Assembly: GCA_033816765.1 (NCBI GenBank)
Contig: CM066293.1
Location: forward strand, 4,278,001-4,342,000
Reading direction: 5' to 3'
DNA from: Nothopassalora personata
Taxonomy: Eukaryota > Ascomycota > Dothideomycetes > Mycosphaerellales > Mycosphaerellaceae
Length of the DNA: 64,000 nucleotides
Shown: one piece after another, positions 21,619 to 32,580 of the stretch
Numbering within the stretch: position 1 is the stretch's first letter
Layout of the letters: every line of letters begins with the position of its first letter
Position numbers and translations under genes: made by a program
The notes under the pieces: model-generated
Databases searched by the model: none
Told to the model about the DNA's origin: nothing
What the model saw: the letters and a program-made list of their open reading frames with translations, nothing else

Positions 21619-23627
21619 TGCCCGGCGGCCAGGGAACTGAGGTTGGTGTTGCCTCCGTTGTTGTTACGCGGGCGCGGTGGGCGATAGTCGCCGTCGTAGC
21701 CATACATCGGGCACTCGGTATTGCTGGATAAGTGGGGTCCGGTGCGGCATCGGTAGCACTTGCCCTGCTTCTTCAATTCCTCGCGACCCTCATAGTTGAG
21801 CGGTGGGAGGTCCCGAAGGTGAGCTGGCAAGTCTTCCTTCTTCTTGGTGCCTACGTACTGTGGTGGGCGCTGAACGACGGCGCCGGCAGCACCAGCGGCT
21901 GCAGCTGCAGCTGTGTTGCCCTGGTTCTGGTTGCCGTTGCCGTTGCCATTCTGGTTGCCTCCTCCATTGCCGCGTGGGCGGTTGTTGTTCTCTTGAGGGT
22001 ACAGCTGCTCGGTCTCGTAGAACTGCTCGTCCAGTGCAGTGCACTCTTCGATCACGTCCTGCATGCTGTTCAGACGTCGGTCCACCTCGCGGTCTCCGAA
22101 GGTCTTGATGTAGTAGCGCTTGTTGAGGCGTGTGCGGAACAGCATCAACTCGGTCTCGTCACTCCAGTCAACCCATGCCCTCAGCTTGGAATAGCGTGCG
22201 AAGAATGGGACGAAGTTCTCCTTCTGAGCCTGTTTGCAGGTAGTGATGTCCACTGCAGCCTTGGTGGCCTCGTTGCGGACGCCGTACTGTCGAGTCATCC
22301 AGTCCAACAGTTCTTCGCCAGTCATGAACTCGTTGAAAGCCTGGTGCCCGGGGATGGGGATGCGAGGCTTCACAGTCTTCTGCACCTCACCGTCCGTCCA
22401 TCCATACAGGAAGCGTAGGGCGTCCTGTTCAGTGCGGAACGTCGCGACTGTCAACTTCAGCAGGATGCTTGTGTACCAGCTGTCATAAGTCGGGTCGTCA
22501 TCGTTCTTGAACTTCTTTGGGTCAGGCACACCCTTGCCGATCTTCATGCTGCGGTCGAGGGTGGGGTCGATGTTGATGAGACGCTCCGGCAGGTCCACGA
22601 GAGGTGTCTGCTGCGTGCGGTTGCTGCGACCACCGCCTGACCGCTGCGTGCCTTGTGTGCCTTGGCGCTCATCACGACGTGGTCGGTCATGGTCACGACC
22701 ACGGCGATCCCTGTCCTTGTCTCCATTGCCATCGTCATCATCGTCTCCTCCGCCACCTCCTCCTGCTGCCGCCTCACGGTACCGACGCTGGAGCACCTCG
22801 AGTGAGGTCTCGCGGGGTGGTGGTGATCGTGGGCGTGAGCGTGGGCGCGAGCGCGAACGACGTCCTCGTGCCTGGTCCTCTGCTGCTTGCAGACGGACCT
22901 TCAGGTCATCAACCTCAGCTTGTAATGCCTGGCTCTTCTTCTTCTCCGAGTCGGTGATATCGGCGAACTGCTGACATAGCTCGTTCGCATCCTTGTACTT
23001 CTTCTCGACAGCCTTGAGTTTGAGGGTGTCGGCGTTCTTATTCTTAAGGTCCTGGGCCATCTTCGCGAGGGCGGTCTGTTCGGTCTTGAGCATCCCGTGG
23101 ATGCGATCGTACTCGGCATACAGCGTACGGTACTGCTTGTTCTGAAGTGCATTGGCGCGTTGCATCACATCGAGTTGTTGGCTAGATATGATGGCAGTGT
23201 TGAATCCTCGTAGCACGAAATCGTGGACGGTCTTCGGGTGTTCCTTGGTCAGTGTGGCCAGGTCTTCGGCGGTGATGTTCTGGAAGTCGGCGGCAGCGAT
23301 GTGTTCGGCTTCGTCGTGTGAAATGAAGACTGGTGTGTCCTCCTCTTCTCCCACCCTGGGCTCGAAGAGTTCTGTGAAATCAAGCTCACCGTTCTGCTCC
23401 CTGTCTTGTGCTTTGTTCCATGCCTTGTCCAGCTCTTGCTGAAGCGCGACACCGGTGTCAACTGTGACTCGCCGAGTGTCGTCTCCTTGTGTCTGACTGT
23501 CGAAACTGGAGAGGTCGGGGAAAAGAGAGGTGCGCTTGCCTTGTGTCTGTGACTGCTGGGAAGTCATGTTGTTTCCTTCAACGCGGCCTGTTGCTGAGGC
23601 CTTTGGTGCGTTGGTTTCCTTGGGCAT
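21594..23627 (-). CDS. gag: element A Gag, 677 aa
   Basis: The start is the ATG at 23627 (MPKETNAPKASATGRVEG) and the stop is TAA at 21596-21594. The N-terminal third contains a long coiled coil (about 165-260), then an Arg/Ser-rich stretch and a Gly/Asp-rich linker. The retrotransposon gag core is at about 375-545 (FLYGWTDGEVQKTV, FVPFFARYSKLRAWVDW). An Asn/Gly/Gln-rich segment precedes a zinc-knuckle-like motif at about 622-638 with spacing CX2CX4HX6C, slightly longer than the usual CX2CX4HX4C. Gag builds the virus-like particle and binds RNA. The frame is complete and unmutated. Confidence 0.93.
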   Translation of the reverse strand: MPKETNAPKASATGRVEGNNMTSQQSQTQGKRTSLFPDLSSFDSQTQGDDTRRVTVDTGVALQQELDKAWNKAQDREQNGELDFTELFEPRVGEEEDTPVFISHDEAEHIAAADFQNITAEDLATLTKEHPKTVHDFVLRGFNTAIISSQQLDVMQRANALQNKQYRTLYAEYDRIHGMLKTEQTALAKMAQDLKNKNADTLKLKAVEKKYKDANELCQQFADITDSEKKKSQALQAEVDDLKVRLQAAEDQARGRRSRSRPRSRPRSPPPRETSLEVLQRRYREAAAGGGGGGDDDDDGNGDKDRDRRGRDHDRPRRDERQGTQGTQRSGGGRSNRTQQTPLVDLPERLINIDPTLDRSMKIGKGVPDPKKFKNDDDPTYDSWYTSILLKLTVATFRTEQDALRFLYGWTDGEVQKTVKPRIPIPGHQAFNEFMTGEELLDWMTRQYGVRNEATKAAVDITTCKQAQKENFVPFFARYSKLRAWVDWSDETELMLFRTRLNKRYYIKTFGDREVDRRLNSMQDVIEECTALDEQFYETEQLYPQENNNRPRGNGGGNQNGNGNGNQNQGNTAAAAAAGAAGAVVQRPPQYVGTKKKEDLPAHLRDLPPLNYEGREELKKQGKCYRCRTGPHLSSNTECPMYGYDGDYRPPRPRNNNGGNTNLSSLAAGQGNGEATA

Positions 23628-23785
23628 CTGTTGCTTAGTGCCTTACCGTGTTCCGTGTTCTGAATCCGTTTGCCTCTGTTGCGATGTTGCGAGTCGCGAG
23701 TTCTGTATCTACGCCGTGCGCGGTTCTGTGAGTCTGTTCCTGTTGTTACGCGTCCCTTACCTGGATCCGCGATCTGGGTAGGGAG

Positions 23786-23846
23786 GTAGAACAAACTGTA
23801 AGGGCGCGCGTACCATAGGGTCCGAATGAGATAGTTGTTGTTCTAC
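23786..23846 (-). other. self-priming PBS of element A and its LTR partner
   Basis: Two bases inside the 5' LTR end, the minus strand reads TTGTTCTAC (23794-23786). The LTR itself contains the complement GTAGAACAA (minus 23846-23838), about 50 nt before its end. Such pairing of the mRNA 5' end with the PBS is the Tf1-type self-priming known in some fungal chromoviruses. No TGG of a tRNA-type PBS is present at this place. Confidence 0.6.
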
Positions 23847-23980
23847 GAAGCTACGAAAGAGGAGCGCGAGGCGCGGCGGATAGATAAAGCATCGCCAAGC
23901 CGCGCTAACCCGATGCGGAAGGTCCGAGGTTCCGCCGGGACGACGCATCGTCAGTGAAGGGTCGCGGGCTGCCCGTGACA
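23797..23980 (-). repeat. 5' LTR of element A
   Basis: 184 bp, the same as 16681-16864 as far as I can read. It is followed by the second GCTAA target copy at 23981-23985. Confidence 0.95.
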
Positions 23981-24070
23981 GCTAACGAGGCTATTACCGT
24001 AGAGTCGGCGAACCTGTTAGAGCTAGAGTAGGAGGAGTTAGCGGACTTCTACCTAGCTCCTAACACTTAG

Positions 24071-27000
24071 AATCTTTTAGTCGACTAAGGTTATAATGTC
24101 TCCTCCGATTTCTAGTTATATAGTCCTCCTTCTCTTCGAGGTTCTTCCGGTGCTAGAAATACTCTATTAGAAGTAGCCGGCAGTTCTTAAGGTTTCTTTC
24201 TAGTTCCTAGGTATTTTCTAATTTGTCGTATCCTTTCTATTTAACAAGGTATCGCTAACCTTTCTTATCTAGGATTTTTTCGACTTCGAATTCGTTTTCT
24301 ACTTCTAGCTCGAAATAGAAGCTTTCCTAGTAGGGTGTTTTAGCGTCTACGGGTTCTAACTTAGAGATGTAGAAGACTAGGTAGATTTTTGCGTTAGGTA
24401 GTAGCCGTAGACGGTAGTTAACTAGTCCTATAACTTTATCGATGAAAAATAGTCCGACCTTAACGTAATCTAGTTTCTTAGTCTATCTTCTTGTTCTTAA
24501 GTTTTTTATAAGGAGATAGACCTTATCCCCCTTTTTTAGTAGAGGTGCTATTTTTCTCGTGTCTTGCCGTTACTAAGATAGTTTATGTTATGCATCTTCG
24601 ATCGCCTTACGTGTTTCTTTGTATACTTCCTTAAGAGTGTCCGTTGTTACGATCGCTCTTTCGGCTTATAGGTAGGATCTAGGTGTTCTAAATAGGTTAG
24701 GATCTTTACTAAAGTTCGTATAGAATAGTGTCGTTAAAGTTGTCTCCGATTTATAGTTATTTAGTGCAATCTGCGCTATTAGCAGTAATAAAACCTAGTT
24801 ATCTTATACGTAGTTAATGTAGTGTCGTAGGTATTGCTCGAGTGTTTAATTTATCCTCTCCGTTTGTCCGTCTATTTCTAGATAATATACTATTAACAGC
24901 TTATGTCTTATTCTAATCGTTCCTATAAGCGTTTTCTAGTAGTTCGATATAAATAGCTTATCTCTATCCGTTATAAACGTTTAAGGGAATCCGTAGTATC
25001 GGATAAGTCTATCTAGTACGAGGTATCCGAGCTACTCTATATTATATGTCTCTAATGTAGGAATAAAGTGTACGTATTTTATAAGTCTATTAACCATAAC
25101 TAGTATTATGTCGTATAGTTGTTTCGTAACTTAATCTCTTAACGGTAGGAGTTTCGTAATAAAGTCTATTATAACTTCGTCCTATGGTTTCATCGGTAGT
25201 GTCCTAAACTGTAGGTAACCGTATTTTATATGTCTCGTAGCCTTGTTTCGTTAGTAGTATACGTATTGTTTAATGTATCGTAACACCTTAAGTATTATCT
25301 ATAGGAATAAGAAGCTGCGCTATATTAGGTCTATTGTCTTTAAAGTTCTAGGGTATCCGTAAGTTAGTCCGTCGTAATGTTATCGTATATATTCTTCTTC
25401 TCGATCCCTTAGTACTTAGTATTTTCCTTACGATATAGGGAATTGTTTATCCTTGTCGCCTAGTATCCGTACGATGTTGTTAAATTCTCTAGTGTTAGTA
25501 CTAAGACTTCCGTTGGGGTTCGTCTTTAGTATTTTATGTTGCACTAGTTCTTTTCCTTCTATATAGTCGCTTCTTCGGCTTAGCGCATTAGCGCGACTAT
25601 TCTCTTTTCCTAGAGTATATTTAATTTCGAACTTATATTACCCTAGTAGCTCCGACTAGCGGGCTTACCTTCGGGTAAGTTCTTTCGTCGTCGTAAAGTA
25701 CGTAAGATTCTTATAGTTAGAAAGAATCGTTAACTTCGGTAGGCCCTCGACATATACTCTCTAATGTTGCATAGTAGTAACAATAGCTAGAAGCTCTTTA
25801 TTATAGATGTCGTAGTTCTATTCCGCTATAGTTATTTTCCGGGAGTAATAGGCTACTAGGTGTCTCTACCTATCGTATGTCTATGTTAGACACGCGCCTA
25901 TTACTATATTAGACGCATCGGTCTCGATGTAGACTTCCTTACTACTATCGAATAGTCGAAGCGTAGGGGCTAAAGCGTATTATTCCTTAAGTTTCTTAAA
26001 CGCTTTAATCTATTCCTTTCCCTATTTCTAGGTAACGTCTTTTCTTATAAGCATCGTTATTAGTACTGCTGTCTTTACGTAGTCCTTAATGAATTTCCGG
26101 TTATAGTTCGCTAGTCTAAGGAATAATTGTACGTCCTTAACTGTTTTTAGTTCTAGCTATTCTCTAATTAACTGTGTCTTCGTAGGGTCGATCGTTATCC
26201 CTATAGTACTAATAACAAAGCCTAAGAATTTAACTTCTTTCTTATAGAATTCGTATTTCTCGGGTGCTGTCTTAAATCCTAAACGCGTAAGTCGTTCGAA
26301 TACGTCCTAGACTTGCTTTATGTAATTCTAAAGGGATCCTTTCGTGTAGACTAATATGTCGTCTATATAAGCGATAACGCATACGTCGAGTAGGTCTCTA
26401 AGTGTCTCGTTAATAAGGTCCTAATAGGATACGGGTACGTTAGTTAGTCCTATTAGTATAACTAAGAATTCGTAAAGTCCGTATCTTATTCTAAAAGCGG
26501 TTTTCTATTCTTCTCCTTCCGCTATTCGTATAGCTTAGAAGGCATCTCGTAGGTTAATCTTCGTGTACTAGTCTAATCCGGTTAATCTATCTTATGCTTC
26601 TTCGATATTAGGTAGCGGGTATCGGTTCTTAATTGTAATCTCGTTTAACTTCCTATAGTCTTACACGAGTCGTAACTTTCCGTTTGCTTTTAGAACGAAC
26701 ATATATAGAGTTCCTACACTTAAGGTAGATCTTCTTATCTATCCTTTAGCTAGCTTCTCCTTTAGCTATTCTCGTAGGGTCTATAGCTCTTTCTTAGACA
26801 TTTAATATAGGGGTCCCTATAGAGGCTCTTTCCCTAGCTAAATGTTTATCTTATAATCCTATAGTTAGTGCTTAGGTAAGGCATCCTTGCCTCTTTCCTC
26901 TTTAAAGAGTCGCGACTACTTACGATACTCCTTAGGAATACTTAACTCTAAGATGTTAGTATTCTTCGATGGTACGTTACTTCTATTACTACTAGTAACT

Positions 27001-27588
27001 TCGTGACCCGGCGGCCCTACGCTAGTGTCTATCCCGGTCGAAGGCGGTTCTTCTATCCTTCTAGTTGGCGTAAGCTATATCCTATTTAGCTGTCTCTTTA
27101 CCTTATCTACTAGCGAACGCTGCCGCTACGTAGGCTAAATGTCGATAACGTAGTCGTATTCCCTAAATGTAAGTACTCCTCTTCTCTAGTCGATTGCTAG
27201 GTTATGCTTTCTTAACTAAGGTATACCTAGTACGATGTTATAACTAGCTATGTTAGTAATATCTAAGATAATCTCCTCGTAGTGCCGTTAGATAGCAAGT
27301 AGTAGCGGTATCGTCTCGCGCTCTACGCTAGGTAAGGATAATCCGTCTACCGCGATTAATTTATAACCCTCTTTCTTCTTATAGGTAGCGATCCTATGTC
27401 TTATAATAAATGATTCGGAGGTAAAATTCCCGCTCGCTCCGGAATTAATTATAACCTTAGTCCTATAACTATTAACGATTACTTATATTTAGAAAACTGC
27501 TTCTACTATCGGTAATACTTAAGCCTTTCTTATATTATATAACTCCTTTCGGTCGCTTATTCCTAAGGAGTCGATCCTTTTCCCGATT
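24071..27588 (-). pseudogene. element B1 pol remnant (chromodomain, IN, RH, RT, PR), RIP-decayed
   Basis: On the minus strand, with TAG and TAA stops read through, the order from right to left is: protease with an Asp-Ser-Gly motif (about 27,450-27,150), RT with an AYIDDILVY core (near 26,360), RNase H (about 26,000-25,600), integrase (about 25,400-24,500) and a chromodomain-like end (about 24,330-24,150). The segment is the inverted counterpart of 32,290-36,509 (B2). CA and TG are very rare. The homology with B2 stops at 27,588, where the minus-strand half of G is joined. Gag and the 5' LTR of this copy are absent. Confidence 0.75.
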
Positions 27589-29827
27589 GTTGGATAGACG
27601 AGACTTAGCGATTAGAGTTATAGTATATCGATACGGTAAGCTACGACTTACTAGACGCTTCTCGCTCTAGCTTACTATAGTAGCTAAACGAGAAGTAGCC
27701 TAACTCGCTATAGTAGCCTAGCGAGTAATACTCTAATCCGCTAGACGTACTATAGTACTCGCTACTATACTCGCTCGCTAATCCTTAAGCTTACGCTTAC
27801 GTCGGCGGTCTATGTCCTTTATAAGTTCGCTAAGACTAGCTAAGGACTCGTCGCTACTCGACGAATCCTCTACTACTCCTTATCTATATAGATTATTTAA
27901 GGCTCCGCGACCTTAGTTAACCTAATACGTAATATTAACTAGTACTTCTCGTATATCCTTCACGTTCTAGATACCCTTAGTATATAGTATTAATATATCC
28001 TCGAGATCTTGCTCTTGTAGGCTTAATTTACTTAGAAGAATAGGTATATTATCTTTAGTAGCTTTTATAAAGAGGAAGGGCGGTATAGTATAAGGACGTA
28101 TAAGCTATAGGCCTAGCTTATCCGCGCCTTCTTAAAAGACGAGGTTATAAAGCTAGGTTATCGTGTCTACTACTTTAGCTAAAGACGACTCGTAGCGAGT
28201 CTATTGTCCGGTAATTTACTACGCGCTAAGGAGCTTATACGGCTAATACTCTTATATCTTAAGATCCCCCTTACGTTTAATAGTAAACGGTACCTTATAT
28301 AGCTTAACGGATATTATTAGGCTCGGTCCCCTAGGCGGTTAAGATAGCTTTTCGGCTTTACCCTAGACTAACGAGATAGGAACACTTATACTACGAGCCT
28401 TAATAACACTAGTCCGTAGGCCCTAAGTAGCGCTTAATGACGGGTTAATTCTAGTATTACTAAGCTAGCGAATATAAGTCTACTTATTACGAGCGAGTAC
28501 CTTATTAGCCCGACTATAGCTACTCGCTACGAGTAATATATAAAGACCGTATCTAGTAGTACCGTTCGGTTTCGAAGGGGTCTCGGTACTAGGAATCGGT
28601 AATAAGGGTAAAGGCGGACTCGTTACGGACTCGCTAGGCTTAATAAAGGCTAGGTTAGATATACTATATTTACTATACCTTAGTAGATAGCCGTAGACCT
28701 CGCTATAAACTAGAGAAGTCTTTACTAACTTATATATATAAAGATTATCCTAAGTTAGAGCTAATATAATATTAGAAGTAGTAGGAAAAGACTCGTAGGA
28801 AAAAGGACGTAGACTCGTTACTATATAACCTATAATAGCTTACCGGCTTAAGCGAATAAGTCTATTATTCGTTCCGTTAGCTCTAATCCATTAAGGCGAG
28901 TAGGCGGTATATACTTAGTAAGTCCCCCTCTACCTTAGAGATACTACGTAGTCTCGTTTCGTAGATTCTAATAGGCGTAGATATATAATTTCTTAGGGCC
29001 TAGGCTAGGGCTGGCCTCGCTACCGTCTAGCGTTAATAGATAGCTAGTAGTAGTAAGCTTTTTATTAACCTACTCTAGCGTTAGAGGCGGTAAGTATATA
29101 GTAAGGTCTATAAGGTATTAGCTATAGGATTTATAGACTCGGTTAAGTAGTAGTAGTAGCGAGTCCGTACTTAAGCTATAGCGAGTCCGTACTTAAGCTA
29201 TAGCGAGTCCTCCCTTAGCTAAGCTAGGACTCGTAGCTATAGTAGCGCTAGACTCGCTACTATAGATATACCGCATTAACGTACCGTACTAATTAACTCG
29301 CTCCTTCTACTAGCGAAGCTTCTCGTCCTTAGGGTTAAGTATATACCTATATAGTAGTACTCCTTTTAACTCTAGGTAGTTATATAGGATATCCGGTATA
29401 CCGTTTATATACGATTCTAGGTTATAACGACGGATATAATAGCGGTTCTACTCGTTAATAAACGATAATATAACACTTTAAAGGATTAGAATATAGATAG
29501 TAGCGAATACTATCCTATCTACGGCTAATACTTCCTTAAAGAGTCCTATTATAATATACTAATTAAAGAGGTCTCTCTAGCGATTAAATATAGCCTTAGT
29601 ACCCTCGCCCTACTAGTATTCGATAGTTTAATTGCCCTTACTTAAGGTGTACTAGAAGGCCTTATCGAACGTAAGTAGATTACTAGCGAGTCGCTCTCGG
29701 ACTCGTAGATAAGTATCGGCTAGTATAGACGTCTTAACGCCCTAATTAGATCGTACGCAATTTAGTACCCTATTACCGTAATATATTACTATAACGTATT
29801 AAGCAAATATAGAGAACTTCGTCTTAG
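27589..29827 (-). pseudogene. element G, C-terminal half of the DDE/integrase-core transposase
   Basis: From 29827 downward the minus frame reads TKFSIFA, YVIVIYYGN, VRSN and VKTSILADTYLRV, then EVLAVDRIVFATIYI. This resembles the second half of the fungal integrase-core family (RSDRGxET, LADAHF, DRIAFLAIYMPL). Joining 15766 to 29827, with the shared target duplication counted once (CAAAG against CTAAG), keeps the frame exactly: GPIAK-TKFSIFA. The downstream part to 27,589 looks coding only in places. The half lies in the opposite orientation to the N-terminal half at 15.1-15.8 kb. Confidence 0.6.
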
Positions 29828-30291
29828 TGTTACGGGTTAGATTAAGCTAATACTTAGCGACTAATTAGAGCCTCTATAGTTAAGTAGGCGCAACTATAGC
29901 CGGAAAGGCACAGCTACCGTAGAGTGATCTGTTACTCTATATAATCTATAAAACAGATTAATAGATTAGAACAGAGCACGACACTAATTAATCTATTGCT
30001 CTATATAATCTATAAAGCAGATTAACGGATTAGAGTAGATTAATAATAATTTCCTTTATATTTAGGAACGCTAAGAATCCCTTATAGCTTCGAGGCGTTT
30101 AACTCACTGTTTAATATTACTGTTTAGAATATACTATAATCTAACCTCTACCTTACTACTACTTAGTCTTTTGCGAGACAAGACAGCTACTGCTTTATTA
30201 CTCTCCCTCGACTTCCTATCGGCCCGAGAACAAACCCGATTAAGCTTATCTTCTTAACTTGTGATATTATTAGGTTATACTAAACCTAATA
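29828..30291 (+). repeat. 5' LTR of element B2 (464 bp, RIP-mutated)
   Basis: It starts TGTTACGGG and ends TAATA. The reverse complement matches 15767-16230 along its length. The left flank CTTAG is the complement of the CTAAG expected for the B target duplication in G. Confidence 0.85.
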
Positions 30292-30303
30292 GCTTTAAAC
30301 GCC
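30094..30303 (+). other. self-priming PBS of element B2 and its LTR partner
   Basis: TTAAACGCC at 30295-30303, four bases after the LTR end, is the exact complement of GGCGTTTAA at 30094-30102 inside the same LTR. The arrangement is like that in elements A and C. Confidence 0.55.
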
Positions 30304-30329
30304 CTCTACGATAGGAGACTGATAGAGTA

Positions 30330-31260
30330 AACGGGGAACACCCGCCCCTAGTAAAGTAAGTAGAGCCCGACGACCTTAGACCGCGAACGATACTATTAAT
30401 GCCTTAGCTACTTATATAGGCAACGACACCCTTAAGGTTAGTAAGCTAGAATACTACTATAGCGACCGAGACAAGTTCTACACTTAGGTCTCTTAGATAG
30501 ACATGTACTTCTTATTTAACTCTATGCCTAAGAACCTTAAGCCTATCTTTACTACTACCTTTTTAAGAGGACGAGCATAACATTAGGTTAAACCATTCCT
30601 TAGGAAATACCTAGACAGTAACGGAGAAGACAATGCCGACGGAATATTTAGGTTATATAACTATCTTAAGTATACTATAAAAAGCGTCTTTAGTGTCTCT
30701 AATAAGATCTCTACTACCGTTCGTGTTATTTAGCATTTAACCTAGAAGACATCTACTACCGAATATACTGCTAAATTCTAGGAATACGCGTAACTTACCA
30801 ATTAGGACGACGAAGCACTTCAAGTTATGTACCGGAGAGGACTAAAGGAGCATGTTAAGGACGAGTTAATAAGGGACGGTCGGAAGATCGATAGCTTAGG
30901 CGACCTCGTTAGAGTTACGATTAATCTTAACGACAAGCTCTACGAGAGAGCTATAGAACGACGATACGATTCTAAGGTATCCAGAAAGGCTAGATATATA
31001 CTAGGCTATAATAACCGTAATAGAGGCTTCTACGACAACTATAATAATAAGCCTAGGGACAAACCGTACTACGGACTATAGCTAATAGAACTCGACGTTA
31101 CCGAGAAGGGTCGTAAGATTAGGAATAGTAACGGGAACAGAGTATCCCGGAGTTCGAAAGAAACACGAACTTACTACGGATATAGTAAACCTAGCTACCT
31201 AGTAAGGGACTGCCGCGGTAAGAATATAGTGCGCCGCGAACAGTTTAATATAATGTAACC
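30330..31260 (+). pseudogene. element B2 gag remnant
   Basis: A decayed gag frame. The best preserved block (30827-31081) reads RGLKEHVKDELIRDG, then LYERAIERRYDS and a Tyr/Asn-rich tail, typical of the C-terminal gag domain in this clade. A zinc-knuckle-like stretch follows near 31,175-31,230 with its first Cys residues mutated. Confidence 0.7.
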
Positions 31261-32370
31261 CCGAACTAGTAAATCTAAGAGCAGCGTTAGATCTTAAGGA
31301 GATACCGACTATACTCGGAGAGTAGGGGAGAGAGCTAGTAATAGAAGTACGACGCCTCTCCTAGACCCCTTAGAAGGACGAGGAGGATACTATAGGCAGC
31401 AAATAGTAGTTATTCTATTTAATGCGAAGAACTAACTACGACAGTTTAACATAATAACACGAAGAGTCGACTACGAGATCGAATCCGAGTCTCGAAATGG
31501 TTATAAAAGCCTTTATTAGCGATTCTGTTACTAAGACTTGTGTTAAGTCTACTACGCCGCGAAGTTAAGCGTAGGGTATTAGCCTTAACAACCGAGAGGA
31601 ACCTTAGGAGCAACGTATAGGCAAAATGCTACGCTCCGAGAAGTAGACATTGACGAATCCTACTTTAATAACGATAAAAGCGACAAAGAAAACCAAGACC
31701 TAGGATAGAACGGATTATAGTTACCGGAACTATAGGAAGAAAGTTAAGAAACTACCGGGCTAGATACTATCGAAGAAGATTAGGATCCGGAAGAATTAAG
31801 CGAAGAAGATTCCTCCGAAGGAGAAGAGAGCGACACTAACAACGATAACAAACAACTAACCTTCGCGATTAATATACCTAAGAAATTATATAACATAATC
31901 GTATACCTATAAAGAAGGTACGAGGAATTCTTACCTAAGATAGGCGGACGAAGGATGCTATACTCTATTAAGTTTAATAAGATACTCGACACCCTACGAG
32001 GTATAGCCTAGGGATACCTACTTATAGAAACAACCGAGAATCTAGCAACCGCTATTATAGAACGACTACCAATAGGGAGCCGAATAATAAGAACCGGATA
32101 TCTTATACCGTTAGGAACATTTTTATCGAATAAATTACGTAACGTAGTACAACACGTACGCGTACTCTACTTAGAAACGTAGAAGATCTAGGAACGTTAC
32201 CGAATGTAGGTATAGATATAGAAAGGCTCGCGCTAGGTTTAAGCGGAGGCCTCGAGACACGAAGTACGACGTTCTATATACGAATAGGGAAAAGGATCAA
32301 CTCCCTAGGAATAAGCAACCGAAGGGAGTTATATAACATAGAAAAGGCTTAAGCATTACTAACGACAACA

Positions 32371-32580
32371 GTGTTTCAAACTAAGATTATCGTTAACGGG
32401 CATAAGATAGATGCTATAATAGATTCCGGAGTAAGCGGGAATTTTACCTCCGAATCATTTATTATAAGACATAGGATCGCTACCTATAAGAAGAAAGAGG
32501 GTTATAAATTAATCGCGGTAGACGGATTATCCTTACCTAGCGTAGAGCGCGAGACGATACCGCTACTACTTGCTATCTAA
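32371..32580 (+). pseudogene. element B2 protease fragment
   Basis: The 69-codon open piece contains AIIDSGVSGNFTSESF, the aspartic protease active-site region (Asp-Ser-Gly), and a downstream LIAVDG strand. It is part of the decayed pol frame. Confidence 0.7.

Larger units (their letters stand above)
16681..23980 (-). mobile_element. element A: intact Ty3/gypsy chromovirus, 7300 bp
   Basis: This is a complete LTR retrotransposon on the minus strand, bounded by 184-bp LTRs at 16681-16864 and 23797-23980 that I read as identical, and by the target duplication GCTAA. Gag (23627-21594) and Pol (21591-16789) are both open, with protease, RT, RNase H, integrase and chromodomain in gypsy order. A polypurine tract (minus GAGAGGGGGG) lies next to the 3' LTR at 16865-16880. 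A self-complementary primer-binding site lies at 23786-23794. CA and TG are at normal frequency, so RIP has not touched it, although it sits inside heavily mutated DNA. It is therefore a recent insertion. Its insertion site is within the antisense ORF of element B1. Confidence 0.95.
16325..24070 (+). pseudogene. element B1 antisense ORF, Zn2Cys6-like and coiled coil (interrupted by A)
   Basis: The coding blocks are 16325-16680 and 23986-24070. They join in frame once element A and one copy of its 5-bp target duplication are left out. A start codon is not visible; ATA at 16325 may be a mutated ATG. The cysteine array at 16415-16504 reads Y-x2-Y-x6-Y-x8-Y-x2-C-x6-Y. Each Tyr codon is TAT or TAC, as expected from TGT or TGC after RIP. 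The deduced spacing CX2CX6CX8CX2CX6C fits fungal Zn(II)2Cys6 DNA-binding domains. It is followed by a charged coiled coil (KEERLRRQIELVD). It is homologous to the intact antisense ORF of element C (38462-39184): same spacing, shared VHxxSG motif. It lies antisense between pol and the 3' LTR. Confidence 0.65.

Noticed and set aside
23797..23980. tRNA-primed reverse transcription of element A
   Set aside because: The bases after the 5' LTR do not begin with TGG and match the element's own LTR instead.
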